This document shows, one piece after another, positions 1 to 12,099 of a stretch of 64,000 nt of DNA (its first letter is position 1; the number at the start of each line of letters is the position of its first letter). The position numbers and the translations under genes were made by a program. Source of the DNA: Coniferiporia sulphurascens (taxonomy: Eukaryota; Basidiomycota; Agaricomycetes; Hymenochaetales; Hymenochaetaceae); the NCBI GenBank assembly GCA_002794785.1, contig NBBA01000021.1, forward strand, positions 372,001 through 436,000. Direction: 5' to 3'. The notes under the pieces were generated by a model, which was given only the letters and a program-made list of their open reading frames with translations, did not search any database and was not told the origin of the DNA.

Positions 1-95
1 GATTTGGGTAAACTCCCGCATAATTGTTACATTTTTGAGTATGTGTTCATCACCTTCTTAAGCTACTACAATGGCTACCGTGATGTCTCTTTTCC
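1..95 (+). pseudogene. Truncated duplicate of the small secreted cysteine-rich protein gene (internal exon piece)
   Basis: The first bases repeat the exon-intron-exon junction of the intact gene at 871-1825. The piece GATTTGGGTAAA, a short intron and then AGCTACTACAA-GGCT matches the stretch starting at 1501. After about base 75 the reading frame leaves the family: the cysteine-containing residues that follow in the intact gene are absent, and no later exon is recognisable. It is either the tail of a decayed tandem paralogue whose 5' part lies left of the window, or a small duplicated fragment. No functional product is expected. Confidence 0.6.
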
Positions 96-870
96 TGATG
101 AACATGCACTACTACCTGTGATTCATGATTGTTTTCGAGTTCCGATATTAGACTCCGCTTAATCTTAGAAGCGCGTCGAAATATTAATCACGTGAAGTTG
201 TGTTGCATGTCCCGAGCTTCGGCTTATGCCCAGTCACTTGGAATGACGACAGCTCTTCCCCCCATCACCCGACCTTCAAGTTATTTTTTCGATATCAAGG
301 GCAGCATGCGCTCGGTAAATATATATATTTTAAATAGATTGTTGTCGAATAAGGGGTCATCTCGCAGCGGTTTCGTGGTTTTCGAAACGGCAAAACTTCA
401 AGTCCGTCCGCGAAATGCGGAGGGGGGGGCAGACTTGTGGAGATATTTTATGCGGAGTCCAGCATTGCCAACAGCGTACAGGTTTAGAGCGGATGCTCGG
501 CCATCATGATGCATCCCGCTCAGCGAGCCGATGGCTTCTTTCTTGCGGCTATGTTAAAACGAGCCTAATTGGGTATGTTTTACTTTCGGCGAACAGATTA
601 TGTGGCGCTTCTCATGCCAGCAAAACATTTGATCCAACTGTACAGAGATAGGACTGCATTTTCCGACCCACGCTAAGGATGAGTTAGCGGCTTGATGCTT
701 CGCTGTCCTACACGACCCGCAGTTCTACTGTGTTTGACATGGCATTATTCTCAACCCTGAACAAACAAAGCGACAGGATAAATAGGACGCACAGAGCTCC
801 TGCCAATGCAGCAAACCAAGTCCCCACTTCAGCGCCTTGTACTCGATCTTCTTTGAAATATCTTTCAAAA

Positions 871-1825
871 ATGTTCTCCCTCATCCTGTCAACTGTTGCT
901 CTCGCTGTCATCGGTGCCCGCGCCGAGTCGCACACAGTTTCGTTCGTCAACAAGTACGTCGTATACACAGAATATAACGACCGTATCTTCTGACTGTCTC
1001 TATCACACAGCTGTGGATCGGGCACCGTAAGCCCAAGTGATGCCTGGACAAAGATAAACATCACTCATGAGATTTGTCCTTTCAGCCGACGCTCATCCAG
1101 AACGGGAATGTCCTGTCTTCCGGTTCAGCTGTGACCATTAACGGTCCCCTTACTGCCGCCATAGCGTAAGTCTCAGAGTCCAAGCGAAGTAAATGTTATT
1201 CTCACTTTTTCAATAAATAGCTACCTCCAGACAGGTGAGACCCATAGTCCTACCACAAAGCTCCCTCAGGTCTTATCGAATTTCTTTGCTAATTCCACTT
1301 CTTCGTGATTTAAAGGCTCGTGTGGCTTCAACGGTGAGGGCTGCACTCTCATTGAGACGACGCTGCAGAACCCGACTACTGCGGGCTCTGGGTCGAGCTC
1401 TGACATCTCCTTGATCTCTCCGTATGTTACTTCATCCGTATTTTCTATTAACGTAATACTCACATGATTGTTGCTAGTCACGCATTCTCGGTGACCAGTG
1501 GATTTGGGTAAATCATCCACGGTTTATTATAACTTTAATCGTTTGTTCATAATTTTTTCAAGCTACTACAACGGCTGCGATGGAGCTGGCGCCGACTGTG
1601 CGTATACTTATCAGCTTTTACTTGGAGCGATGCTGATGTATTTTATTTCACCACAGGCACCAGTGCCGACTGCAGCACGGCCTTCCACAGCTCTGGTGAC
1701 ACACAGGTTCAGGTCGCTTGCCAGACCGACGATGTAAGCTTAACATTCGGCTCTTCTTTGCAACGAAATGGCCGCTCACGACATATGTTGTACAGGTCAA
1801 CCTTAGCATCACATTCTGCGATTAG
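871..1825 (+). CDS. Small secreted cysteine-rich 'glycopeptide' family protein, nine exons
   Basis: The spliced protein is about 156 residues. It starts with a signal peptide (MFSLILSTVALAVIGARA) and continues as a mature domain rich in Cys, Gly and Ser, with motifs such as NNCGSGTP, CGFNGEGC, YYNGCDGAGADC and a terminal SITFCD. Exons read 871-953, 1011-1026, 1086-1165, 1221-1234, 1316-1421, 1478-1507, 1563-1597, 1657-1733 and 1796-1825. All introns are GT-AG, the phases join without a stop, and two exons are only 14 and 16 nt. I recognise this as a family of small secreted proteins annotated as glycopeptide in agaricomycetes, with a loosely thaumatin-like cysteine pattern. Its function is unknown to me; an apoplastic or cell-wall role is inferred from secretion. 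The acceptor at 1316 is the least certain junction. A truncated copy lies at the window start. Confidence 0.82.
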
Positions 1826-1925
1826 ATTATTTAGCAAACGAACTTCGGGCTAATAATATCAACCCCGTAATTCTCGCCTTCTCTCAATTTCTTCGGATAG
1901 TCCTGGATATATTTGTTTAGTCGTA

Positions 1926-2129
1926 CAGTCGAACCTCCCATAACGGATAAAATCTAAAAATTTATGCTGAATTATCCCAATATCTTTCGGGCAGTAAATG
2001 TGCAGCTACATTCATAAGTGAATATATCTCTACACAAATAAAAGTCTGAATCAGACCCCAGACGAAGCCTTCATTTTCTATTTGAGTTTTTTCAAAAAAA
2101 TCAGGCTTCCATTATGGGAGGTTTGACTG
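1926..2129. mobile_element. Pogo-like MITE (204 bp) with 21-bp terminal inverted repeats and TA target duplication
   Basis: The left end reads CAGTCGAACCTCCCATAACGG. The right end, on the reverse complement, reads CAGTCAAACCTCCCATAATGG, so 19 of 21 bases match. Both ends are flanked by TA (1924-1925 and 2130-2131), the target duplication expected of Tc1/mariner-pogo transposons, and the CAGT-GAACCTC ends resemble fungal pogo/Fot elements. The interior is AT-rich with no coding capacity, so this is a non-autonomous element. It lies just downstream of the glycopeptide gene. Confidence 0.85.
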
Positions 2130-2379
2130 TACGTCATGCACTCAATGCTATATATATTGTGTTGTTTTACGTTTCGTATGCTGTCTCGACCGGGTCTCAA
2201 GAGCAAGCGAGATTATAAATATTGTGACTATCGTGAATGAGGAAAAGTGGGGAAAGACTGAATACTCTGGCCTCCGACCGACCTCGCGTAGCACGGTAAG
2301 CGGAGGGCACGCACCCGGCGCGCGCTTTGGTGCCGGCCCATCGGTTGAGTGGACGGTCAAGTTCGCCGCTCAGTGGTAG

Positions 2380-2388
2380 TATAAAAGG
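2380..2388 (+). promoter_or_regulatory. TATA box of the repeat-containing secreted protein gene
   Basis: TATAAAAGG lies 114 bp upstream of the chosen ATG (2494), followed by a pyrimidine-rich leader. It is a strong consensus TATA element, which fits a highly expressed secreted protein gene. Confidence 0.6.
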
Positions 2389-2493
2389 AGGTGTTCTTTC
2401 AGCATGAAGACTTATCGACTCTTCGTCCTCAGTCTCCTAACCAGCTTCCAGCTCACCCTCCCACTCTTTTTAACAACCACTCTCATTTTTACA

Positions 2494-3285
2494 ATGCGTG
2501 TCTCCAGCATCCTCTCTGTCGCGGTTGCCGCTGCTCTCTCCTTTGTCCCCTCCGCATTCGCGGCCCCTCTCGTTGATGCCAAAGTCGGCGCTGTCGCTGG
2601 TGCGGATGTCCACGCGCGTTTCGTCGACGTGAAGGCGGGAGCTGTAGTTGCCGCCAAGGTGCATGCGCGCCACGTTGATGTTGCTGCGGGAGCGGCCGCC
2701 GGAGCGGATGTCCATGCCCGCGATGTCGGATGTGTTTCGATCCTGACGGAGCTCAAGGTTAACCTTGGCGTTCACGTCGAGGCCCTCGGTAAGCTTCTGC
2801 GCTGGCGTTCATATGTATGTTTTGCTGATATGGAGAATTGAAGGGTACCTCACCTCGTCGAACGCGACTGCGGCGACGATCAAGCCTATCCTGTCCGCCG
2901 TAGTGTCTGTCATTGGTGACGCGGTTGTGCAGCTCAAGGCTCTTGACGGCTGCTCGGACAGCACATATGACTGCGCATGTGTTCTCTCCGAGATCCTTAT
3001 TGTGAGTTTCGCATTAGCGAGAGTGTCTAGGATTTTACTAATAAGCTTCTTTAGGCGTTGTGCACTGTTCTCGGCCTTGTCCTTACTGTTGTCGCGGACG
3101 TTCAAATATTGCTTGGTGTGATCGTAGACGTTGCTCTGGGTGGTTGCCTGTGCGAGCTCATCAGTGCTGTACTCGCGTTGATGGATGGTCTCCTTTTGGA
3201 GCTCGTTCCGCTTGTGCTTTGCATTGCGGGAACCCTCTTGTCCCTCGGCCTTGACGTCGTTGGAAGTCTTCTTACCATCTGCTAG
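2494..3285 (+). CDS. Small secreted protein with three 17-residue repeats and a hydrophobic C-terminal half
   Basis: Exons 2494-2788, 2844-3001 and 3055-3285 join in phase to give 227 residues. A signal peptide (MRVSSILSVAVAAALSFVPSAFA) is followed by three tandem 17-residue units, each running from a VD-A/V start through AGA to a -HAR end (VDAKVGAVAGADVHARF, then two more). Next come a moderately conserved part with Cys residues (GCVSILTELKVNLGVHVEAL, DGCSDSTYDCAC) and a very hydrophobic Leu/Val-rich tail with several cysteines ending at TIC. I recognise the architecture from agaricomycete secretomes but know no function. An in-frame ATG at 2404 exists; 2494 is chosen because the signal peptide begins there. 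The hydrophobic tail could mean membrane or interface association. Confidence 0.82.
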
Positions 3286-3619
3286 GCGAAATGGCGGTTA
3301 TTCTCCTTGAATTCAGATAAAAGTAGCTTGTTGTTTTCGAGTTTAGCGATTAATGGGGATCTAATAATAATACGCATTTGATCTTTCTTTGCATGGAGGA
3401 ATGAATTTTTTTTAAAGTATAGAGTACGGAATTTCCCGGGTGGGTTTGTGGCTTGATTTTACCCGTGGTCATGTATATCCGTATATGGTATCTCCGTCCG
3501 GTCTAATTTTGTATTGTCGCTTGTTCGGGTGCTTCGCTTGGGTTTTAATTTCCGACGGACTTGAGCCATTTTGCCAATTTGGCGGCCGCGTAATTATCGG
3601 GGTGCGAGCTTGTACGCGG

Positions 3620-3640
3620 CCCTCTTTCTAAGAAAGAGGG
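3620..3640. repeat. Perfect 10-bp inverted repeat (hairpin)
   Basis: CCCTCTTTCT, one central A, then AGAAAGAGGG. It lies 335 bp past the secreted protein stop codon and could be a degenerate transposon end or an RNA 3' hairpin; nothing else decides. Confidence 0.5.
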
Positions 3641-4307
3641 ACCCTCGAGAAGTGTTTCATGTTGTGCAATGAAGGCTAGCGAGTTCATTAAAAATTTGGG
3701 TAAAACTGGCAGAGTCACTCATTGTGTATTACGGGCCATTTGTCATTTGAAGGCTTCCATGCTTCCCGCTTACTCTCTCCCCTCTGATACTTCATCTCCC
3801 CCTGGGCGGCAACATAAGCTCCGCTATTTTTTTCCGTCCGCCTTATGTTTACGTTGATGCAAGACAAGTTCAGCTCCGTAAGGTCGGATAATGAATAAGA
3901 CGTGCTGGATATTGTAATACATGCTTAATAGCTGATGGTTTCAGGGCCAGCTGCACTGTCAAAACTGATGAGATTTGCTCAGTCCACAAAGAAAAATATA
4001 GGACTGAGGTGTGAAGAAAATTTTCTCGGGCTATATGCGCCACCCGAGAAAGGAAACTACCTTACTAACTACATTACTAATCGCCTTCAAGCTGCATTTT
4101 CCCAACAAAAACTCGATACACAAATTATATTTAGTAGCGTTTGTTTAATGTTCTCACCGGACGTATAAGGGCTTTTGGAGTCCATCCGTGGTCAAAGTCA
4201 TGGGTCAGAAGCTGTTGAACCAAATATATTCTAGGTAATAAATAAGTAAAGGGGATTATTGCACCACTCACCTCAGCGCTTGGTGTATCGAGCGTGAGGT
4301 GGATATA

Positions 4308-4331
4308 CTATCGTATGACCCCTTTTACAAA
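4308..4331. repeat. Solitary copy of a transposon terminal motif
   Basis: CTATCGTATGACCCCTTTTAC closely resembles the terminal inverted repeats of the element at 57812-58489 (CTACTGTCGCGTGACCCCTC and CTTACTATCGTGTGACCCCT). I found no matching second end nearby, so this is probably a remnant or solo end. Confidence 0.45.
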
Positions 4332-4912
4332 GTCACTTCCAAAACAAAAATTAGTCTTGAATGAGATGCATCTCTAAATTTCGCCGAAAAAGAAAGGCAA
4401 GAAAGGTTTATATACTGACAACAGTCCAGAAGGATTTTTCGATCCTACACCCATGATGTGGAGGCCGGAAACCCAAGTTTTGTCTGGAAATGTGACTTGT
4501 AATGCACATGAACAAGAATAAACGCGCATAGAGCGTGAAACTAGTTACCAGGTTAAGAAAATTATTATTAAGCCCTGGTTGAACCGGAGCTTGCCGTACT
4601 TCAACCGAAACATCGTTGAAAACGCGCATGGCACCTTTATTATCTTTCTCTCCCCAAACTGCATAACAATTTGAATACTCGTACAATTATACATACGACA
4701 CTATCTCAGGCTTGGGTTCGTTTTCTGGTTTCCTTACTCCTAGAGTCATCCCACGTCGGATCATCGAAGGGGTCTCGATAACAGAAAAGCAACACTAGAA
4801 ATATCCTTTTCCGCTCTCGCGACATCAACTTGTCGAGGCAGGAATAGCAGCACCCGTACACAACTCCACAAATTATTGCCTCACAGCATATAAAATTGGA
4901 CGTCTCTGTGTA

Positions 4913-6647
4913 ATGAAGGCCTCATCTTATCATCAACCCGCGACTATAGACGCAAAGTCCATCGATGGACTCAAGAAAGCCGCGAGGGCGCTGGAAAGTG
5001 CGGTTTTTCCGGTGGACGTAAACAAAACATCGGACGATTGCTTCCCAGTACTGTGAGTCGTTCTCTCTACTCTGCTTTCTTAAAAGCTAACCGCTTCGGT
5101 CGGCCATAATGTGTCGTAGACATCAAGGAGACGCGAAGCCTAGTCAAGATGTGACGGGTCCCCAATTACTGCCTCGCGTCGAGCTGAAGTCGACTCTCGA
5201 GGAACCCAAGCACCTTTTGGGCACTGTAAGTTGCCTCACGAGCTCGTTAGAGAGGAAGACATCGCCAGTGGAAGCCAATCATAAACCTATGATTCTGTCC
5301 CATGGGATAAACACAGCTCCCATGGACGTCCTCAATATTATCTTTGAGATGGTGTGTTGCGAAGGCAACCAAGCAGCATTCGATCTCTCTCTGGTGAACA
5401 AGCGGTTCCGCGATATCGTAATGCGTAATCCACGCTTATGGAACAAAATCAACAATTTATACATCACCAGAACCGGCCTTGGGCAGATCCGGGTCAGCTT
5501 GAAGCGTAGCAAGGATGTCGGGTTGAATTTGGAACTGGATTTCGACACTGACTCGACTGTCGTGGATGGTGTTGAGATCTTAGGCATAGCGGTTCCGGAA
5601 GCATCTCGTTGGGAAAACGTCTCTTATCTAATGGAGAGCTCGTATGATGAAGACCGGCTGGGCCTGTTCCTGGATGTATCTCGGTACAGCACCGGTCTTA
5701 ACCTCCCTCGGCTTATAAGTGCTACGCTCTCCTATCCCGGGTTGGAAGGTCTCCATGAAGACGAGTTGGAAAGCATAATTGACCAGTCTGAACCGCTAAT
5801 GCACTTTTACACGACCTGGTACTCGCCGAACTTGACCAGCCTCAGAGTGCACAACCTATTTCCGCGTCCTTTCTTACATCTCGCCCCACCACTGACGACG
5901 CTGACCTTGGATATTAGGGAAGGCCAGAACTTTACCGAGTTTGAAAGGGTATACGATATGGACCTGCTGCTCGAGCTCTTGCGGTCGAGCCCTCTTCTTG
6001 AGAATTTCGGCTTACATCTTGAATCGTTTACACCATCTACAGAGGTTGATGACCATGCGCTTCCAGAAACGGTTCTTCCCAACCTTCTGACCTTCGAATT
6101 TACGGCTGGAGATTTGACAGCGCAAAGCCTACTTCCTTTCATGAAGGCGCTTCGCTTTCCAAGCCTCAGGAATCTGCATATATGTGTCAACGCAGGCACA
6201 GAAATCATCGAAATGGGGGGAGATGTCTGGCTTGACTGTGTCCTTCCCCTTTCCTACGAGCAGTATATGAATGTCGAGGTCTTCAGTTATAAAACGCGCG
6301 CAACGAAGACCATCGCGGACTTAGACTACCGGTTCTCTTACGATGTCCCATTCGCAAAGCTACATAACCTGCGCAGTATTACCCTCGAGACGCCGTGCTT
6401 GAAGCCCAACATCTGGAAGAGCTGTCGTGGCGCTTGGACCATTGTGAGGCTCCCAGACCTGAAGGATATCCACTTCGTGCGATGCGATGCCCTGTACGGA
6501 ATGGAGCTGAGGTCCTTCAAAGAGCTGCTTGAAAAACAGAGTAAATGGGACACGTTGAAGGAAATCGCATTTGTGGGATGCGAAGGTTTGAGCGAGGGCA
6601 CCGTCTGTTCCCTTTTCGAAGGAAAAGATGTGACCTGGGAGGAATGA
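4913..6647 (+). CDS. F-box-like protein
   Basis: A short first exon (4913-5052) is joined by a GT-AG intron ending GTCGTAG at 5119 to a long second exon (5120-6647), giving 555 residues. An F-box-like segment lies at about residues 120-165: the pattern P-MDVLNIIFEMV, LSLVNKRFRDIV, NPRLWNKI is typical of the large agaricomycete F-box family. The rest holds irregular Leu-rich stretches (FHLAPPLTTLTLDI, LLENFGLHLESF) that suggest a degenerate leucine-rich-repeat substrate-binding region. F-box proteins join SKP1-CUL1 ubiquitin ligases; the target is unknown. Starting at the internal ATG (5109) would avoid exon 1 but still keep the F-box. It is not obviously related to the array at 54-64 kb. Confidence 0.8.
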
Positions 6648-7271
6648 GAAGAGGAAACTGTGTATTTCAGGAGTCTAGGGCGTATTTTCGTCAAAGAAAG
6701 CTTTCTCTTGAGGACTCAGCATTTCTCTGTGTTGTATCTATCGATAATGTCAGTGCTGGGCCCTGGTGAAATGGTGTGATGTGCAAGCCAGTCGCGGTTA
6801 CTTCCGGACACCAGTCAGGGGTTCGGGAAACCGAGCGAAGTGTTAGTGATGTTGACCGGCGTTTGCAATAAGGCATCCAACCAAATAGTGCCGTCTAAAA
6901 GGCCGCCCGGATAGCAATGGTGACAACCACTTTTTGAGCAAGTTGTGGTTGAACCCATCACTTTTAGTGGAGTGGGGAGAATTCAGAAAAACATCCTCGC
7001 ATGGAGACTACACAATACTACAATATTTTTCTTAAATGCTTGCACGGACCCGGAGGTCACTACCCGGCACTACAGTGTAATAGTAGTTTGCATTTGGATG
7101 ACACTTCCGCTACATTACAACAAAAAGTAAAAAATTCCATCTGATGATACGTTCGTTAATCGTGAAGATATGTACCCCACTTCCGGCAAAGGCAATCTAG
7201 CACTCGTGGTTCTCCATCTCCCAACTGCTCAATCTCTTTTATGTCCTCTCGTTTTTCAGCCCAGTTCTGTT
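6648..7271. other. Convergent intergenic region
   Basis: About 620 bp between the F-box stop and the importin stop on the opposite strand. I see only 3' flanking sequence and no gene or repeat. Confidence 0.5.
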
Positions 7272-10200
7272 TTAAGCAGTAGCAACGGTGTTTGAGTTCT
7301 TTTCGGCAATGGCCATAATCTCCATGAGTGCTGTCTGTTGCTCAACATTGAGTGACGTTGTTGACGCCTGGTAGAGGGCAGGATTCTTCATTTGGAATGC
7401 TAAAAAAGAAAAGGTTATGATGCGTTCAAAGGACCGGAAATCGTTAAGAAGGAACATACTCGTGAGCGCCTGTTTGAACGAGATGTAAGGATCGACAGTC
7501 TCCAGCGGGCTGATGTAGCCAAGATCCTCGTCTATTTCCTCGTCGTCGGATTCCTCATCGGAATCTTCTTCGCCAACGTTGATGGATGTCTCCGCCTTCT
7601 CGCGCAGACGGGCACCCTACAACCAATATTCATTAGCTACGTGGAACATGGAACGATCCAGTCCAACTTACCTCCTTCGCAAGCATCTCGATATACTCCG
7701 AGTCCTCATCCCAGACGTCGTTATCTGTGTTTCGTTGAGTTATATGCTACTATTATTTAGCACATTAGAAGCCTACCATCGTCATCCTCGAGGTTTAGCA
7801 CTTCTCCATTAGCCGTGTCATCGTCATCATCGTCATCGTCCACTTTGAAAGCATCCAACAAGGCTTTGCGCTCTGTTAACTTAGTTAGTTCAGATCACCT
7901 TTAAACATTCAGAAGGAACGCACTCTCGACAGCCTCGGGAAGTCCCTGGAAGACATGCAAGATTGCGGATACGATAGCTGCCCAGCCCTCCTGTAGGGAT
8001 GCGGGGATTGCGGCGGGGTCCATTTCGAGTAACGCACACATCGCCATGATGCTCAACTTCTTGTCGTGCACGCGCGGCAGGTCCGCAGACACTTTAAGCG
8101 TGGCGAACCATTTATCAAAGAACGTGCGTGCGGCCCCTGGATTCGCGTTCTCCATGAGATGCAGAGCCGCAGGAGGGTTGTAAAGTATAACGTTTATCAG
8201 CGATTCGAGGTTTGCCAGGCGCAGTGAGCGAGTCTCTGCGCTCTCTAACAACCCAAGAGACAACTCTATGACAGAAGGGAGAGCCTGACAAATGCCGGTG
8301 TAAGGGTGGTGCTCGAACATGCGATAGGTTACGGATTTAGGATCTGCTTACATCGTCCACTTGGCCACGGAGGTTGAGGAGGAACGACTCGATGAGCTTG
8401 CAGGCATTCACGCGATCAGCCTCACCGAGCTGTTCGCTCTTTATTGCGGTCGTGTAGATGTCAAGTATCATCATCTTATAGTCAGGGCGACCCTTGATAA
8501 CATCCGATCCATACGAGATGAAGTTGTCTAGCGACGGGAGCATCTCTGTTTGATGAAACTGAATAACAGTCGTGAGAGGTGTGTCTACGAGAGAATTCTC
8601 ACCCTCGAGGAAGTCAATTGCATCGGTCTTGAAGAGCTTGTACGTGAGCTCGAACACTTGCCACATGGCAGGCGAGATCTGACGCATGTTGAACGTGAGA
8701 GCATCGACGAGATCGTACATATTGTCGAAGAGGTCTACCGGAGACGACGTTAGTAGGCCCTTCAAAAATCTGTCCATGAGTATACAAACCAATTTGTTTG
8801 TTCTCCAGTGTAAACGTGATAATAGGAACGACGATCTCCTCTACTTGCATAAGTATATCCTTTGAAGTATCTACGGATGACACGATCTGATCAAACAAGT
8901 GCGCTTAGCAATGACGAAAATCCAAACTGATCAGAAGGCCGATTCCTCACAGTAGAAATGGTCTTCGCCACACCCATTGCAGCGAATGTTTTGTCATCGT
9001 CACCGGTGCCCTCCCCGATTATCGGATCGAAGTCCGCATCTTCAGAAGCCGACGCTTCCTGCGACATATTCTCGCGCATGAGACGCAAGTATGAATCACA
9101 CTATTTGTGTGGGGACGGCGACAAACATCCAAACATCCTTAGTCATCAGTAATACAAAAAGAAAGACAAAGGGACATACGAGGCGGACGGTCAGTTGAGC
9201 TGCAACAGGAAGAAGCTCGGCATGGAACTTTTCGACCATAGTCTCCATGCAGGTATTCAAAATGTCAAGGTCCGTCCCGTCAGAGAGTTTCAAAAGGTCT
9301 ATAGAAACGATTAATGAATATTAGAGAAGCGTAGGCAGCTGCTTTCAGCGACTTGCTCACCTTGAATAACTTTTCCGACCTGAGGTCTGACTGCAGCCTC
9401 GACTATACGTAGAAAATGCTTCAAACAAAGCCGATTAGGTGAAACTATGAGGATGACTTACCGGAGTCGTGAGCAGTGACCATCTCGGTAAGGGATAAAG
9501 CAGCCTGCACTCTAACGGGCAGCTCTGCATCGTCAAGTAAACTAGCAACCGACCTCGAGGCAGTAACTAAGTTCTGCAATAAAAATCAATGACATGTAAA
9601 AACAATCGGGATCTACGACCGTCTTACCGCCTCATTGGCCCATTGCATTTCATTCTTTTCAATAGTACCGATCACTTCAACAGCCTGAAGATGTCAAAGT
9701 TAAGAATCACGCGAACCTCAACTGACGCAATTTCAAGCTTAAATTAGACCAAACTCACAATTGAGCGCATATATGGCAGCGGACTGTTGAACTCGGGGAA
9801 GACATGCTGGACGACGAATTGCTCGATGTTCGGGCGCACTTGCGGGTGACGCATCATGAAGTGGCCCAAGGCAGCGGTCATATTCAGCGCGCCGAACTTT
9901 TGTGGTGCAGCAGCATTCCTAGTACACAGATAATCAATAAGTGACAGCGTACTCGTTGGTGACTCGATCAACACGTACGAATCGAGCACGGAGTTGATGA
10001 ACTGCAAAATTGGCATGAAGGTCGTTTTGGTCCTCGAGCTAGCGAGAGCAAAGAGGAAAGATGTAGCCGCGGACACGGGAGCGGCAAAGTCTTCGTATTC
10101 ATCTGTGGATCAGGGACTTACAGTTAATGTGATAGTCAATTGGGAATGAGAAAACAAAGCTCACCGATCGCAGTACGGACATAGTCGACCGGGTCTGACT

Positions 10201-11652
10201 CCCACAGCTCCTGTTTGATGGGGGTAAAGCAGAGCTGAGGAAAGACGAAAGATGAAACTAAGTTTTGGAAGTGGGGCCTCAAGAACGCCCATGTCGATTT
10301 CGGCTTCACACTGTTGGCGAATGGTTAAGAGCGGTCAGGGACAAACACCAGGCTATCAAAAAGCCAGTACTCGCCATTCAGTGAAGAATGAAAAGATGTG
10401 ATATTGACATTTCTTAGAAAGCCACTGTTGTCCAGAGATAAGCAATTCAACTTGGTGTAGATATGTCTTGAAGATTTCGGGTGCGAAGTTGGTTACGAAG
10501 TGCTCCGCGAATGACAAATAGTCCTTCTTCAAGGGCGAGGGAAGCTGTGAGGGGTTTCCGTACCTGAGATATTGAGCATTAGCCGCATATAATCCGAGAC
10601 AGCACACCAAAATTTTACCTATGGAACAGGCGGCCGAGCACGCTATATGCCCACTTTTTTGCCTTCCACCACTCGCATTTCTCCCTCTCATCCTCGGCCT
10701 CTGGAATGCCCTCATTCGGAACCTGAAGACTGACGACTTGGAAGAGCAACCGTCCCCAGGGAACAATGCTTTCGTGACTCTGCTGATGTTTGCTCAGTTG
10801 CAGAATAATGCTTCCACGATACGTTTTAAGAATGTAGTGAAGGATGGTTGGCACATCCTGCGAAGAACCGGAAGGCGGTGTAGCCAGTAGTTGTAAACCA
10901 ATCGTTACGAGTTGAGGGAATGTCTCAACTACAACTTTTTCGAGAACATCGGAATTTTGACGGTAGCTTGAATGGAAGAGGGTTCAATGCGCTCGAAGCG
11001 GAGCGAATAAAAAGATTAACGCACCGGTAGACCTTGGTCATTTCCAAAATAGCTGTGCAGCCTGCAGTAACCTCGCGGACATTGTTGCTTCCAAGCAGCG
11101 TCTTAACCGTACCCGCGAGGTCGGGCCAATTCCCGGGGAAGTCGTGCGAGATCACAGAGCGCAACGTGCTTGCAAGCTGCACGGATATGGCCTTTGAAGG
11201 TGCACCGATCATTAATTGGAAAATGGATGATTTGATAGCATCGCGATCCGACGCGGGGATAGGTTTCGGTTCAGCCTTTTGTCGTTCGACGTCGGGCACG
11301 GAGTACGACTTGAGTACGCGGTTCTTGAGATAGACCGTCGCGGCTTGGCGCGTCGCACTGTGAAAACACGTCAGTCGGAAGAGAAAAAAACGCGTCAAAC
11401 GCGTGTTGAGGGTGCGTACGTACATATCCACGCCATCATTGCCGATGATATGCAGGACTGCGGTGACCATGCCCTCCTCGCGGCCGACCTTTGAGTTGAT
11501 TATCGGGGAGGAAGGAGTTAGTTGGGGCGCGATGTTGCGATTGGCAAGCTTGCTATATGCACCTTGCGTATCTCGAGCTCGCCGGCCTTCCTCACGTTCG
11601 GATTGGGATCATAAGTAGTCGCGAAGAGATTTGAGAGCGTCTGGATATCCAT
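7272..11652 (-). CDS. NMD5: Importin-beta family karyopherin, importin-7/8 (Nmd5/Sxm1/Kap119) type
   Basis: Nuclear import receptor carrying proteins through nuclear pores under Ran control; yeast relatives carry TFIIS, Hog1 and ribosomal proteins. The first exon (11652-11563) encodes MDIQTLSNLFATTYDPNPNV, the family's characteristic N-terminus. Many short introns follow. Family landmarks include ATRQAATVYLKNRV (importin-beta N-terminal domain), HDFPGNWPDL, WWKAKKWAYSVLGRLFHRYG, DEYEDFAAPVSAATSFLFAL, FMPILQFINSVL and ISPAMWQVFELTYKLF. The end carries the diagnostic acidic tail (runs of D and E around 7500-7860) and then MKNPALYQASTTSLN before the stop. Total length is about 1,050 residues, normal for the family. 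It is divergent from the membrane protein gene at 12100. Confidence 0.95.
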
Positions 11653-12099
11653 ATCTAGGCGTTTCGGAGCTCTCTATGAGTTGTGTAGCACGGTAATCTC
11701 TCGGTACACGCACCTATGATGGTGGTCAGAGGAAAAGTCGCGATCGGGTATGAATGAACGCGCGGTGGGTATCTAGACACGCAGTAAGAAAGACGTCCTT
11801 GTAAAAAATCTGTGCGTCGGACCACGAGCTAGTACTTCCTTTTTCGGCAAATTAGCATTATGTAGCACAAGCGTTACGATCGGTCACAATTACTAGGTGC
11901 CAAGTAACCCCAGTAACCATCATCGTTGATTGGCTCGCTCGACACCGTTGCGGCCCTGTGCTCATCGCTACTGTTGTCGTTGTTCCGGTTCTTGTCGTCG
12001 TTGATGGGGAGCTGAACCCCATTCACCATTCTCTTTGTCTTCCGAAGGCGATCTTTACATTCGCTCTTTCTTCTTCTTTTTGCCTGGTGCAAACAATCC
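11653..12099. promoter_or_regulatory. Shared divergent promoter region
   Basis: 447 bp between the start codons of the importin (minus) and membrane protein (plus) genes. A pyrimidine-rich tract (about 12025-12090) precedes the plus-strand ATG, as is common in fungal core promoters. I see no clear TATA box. Confidence 0.5.

Larger units (their letters stand above)
3286..4912. other. Intergenic region, no gene recognised
   Basis: About 1.6 kb between the secreted protein gene and the F-box gene. Reading frames are short and lack domain signals. It holds a perfect hairpin (3620-3640) and a solitary transposon-end-like motif (4308-4331). A TATAAAA at 4889-4895 lies very close to the F-box ATG and may be fortuitous. 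Confidence 0.6.
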
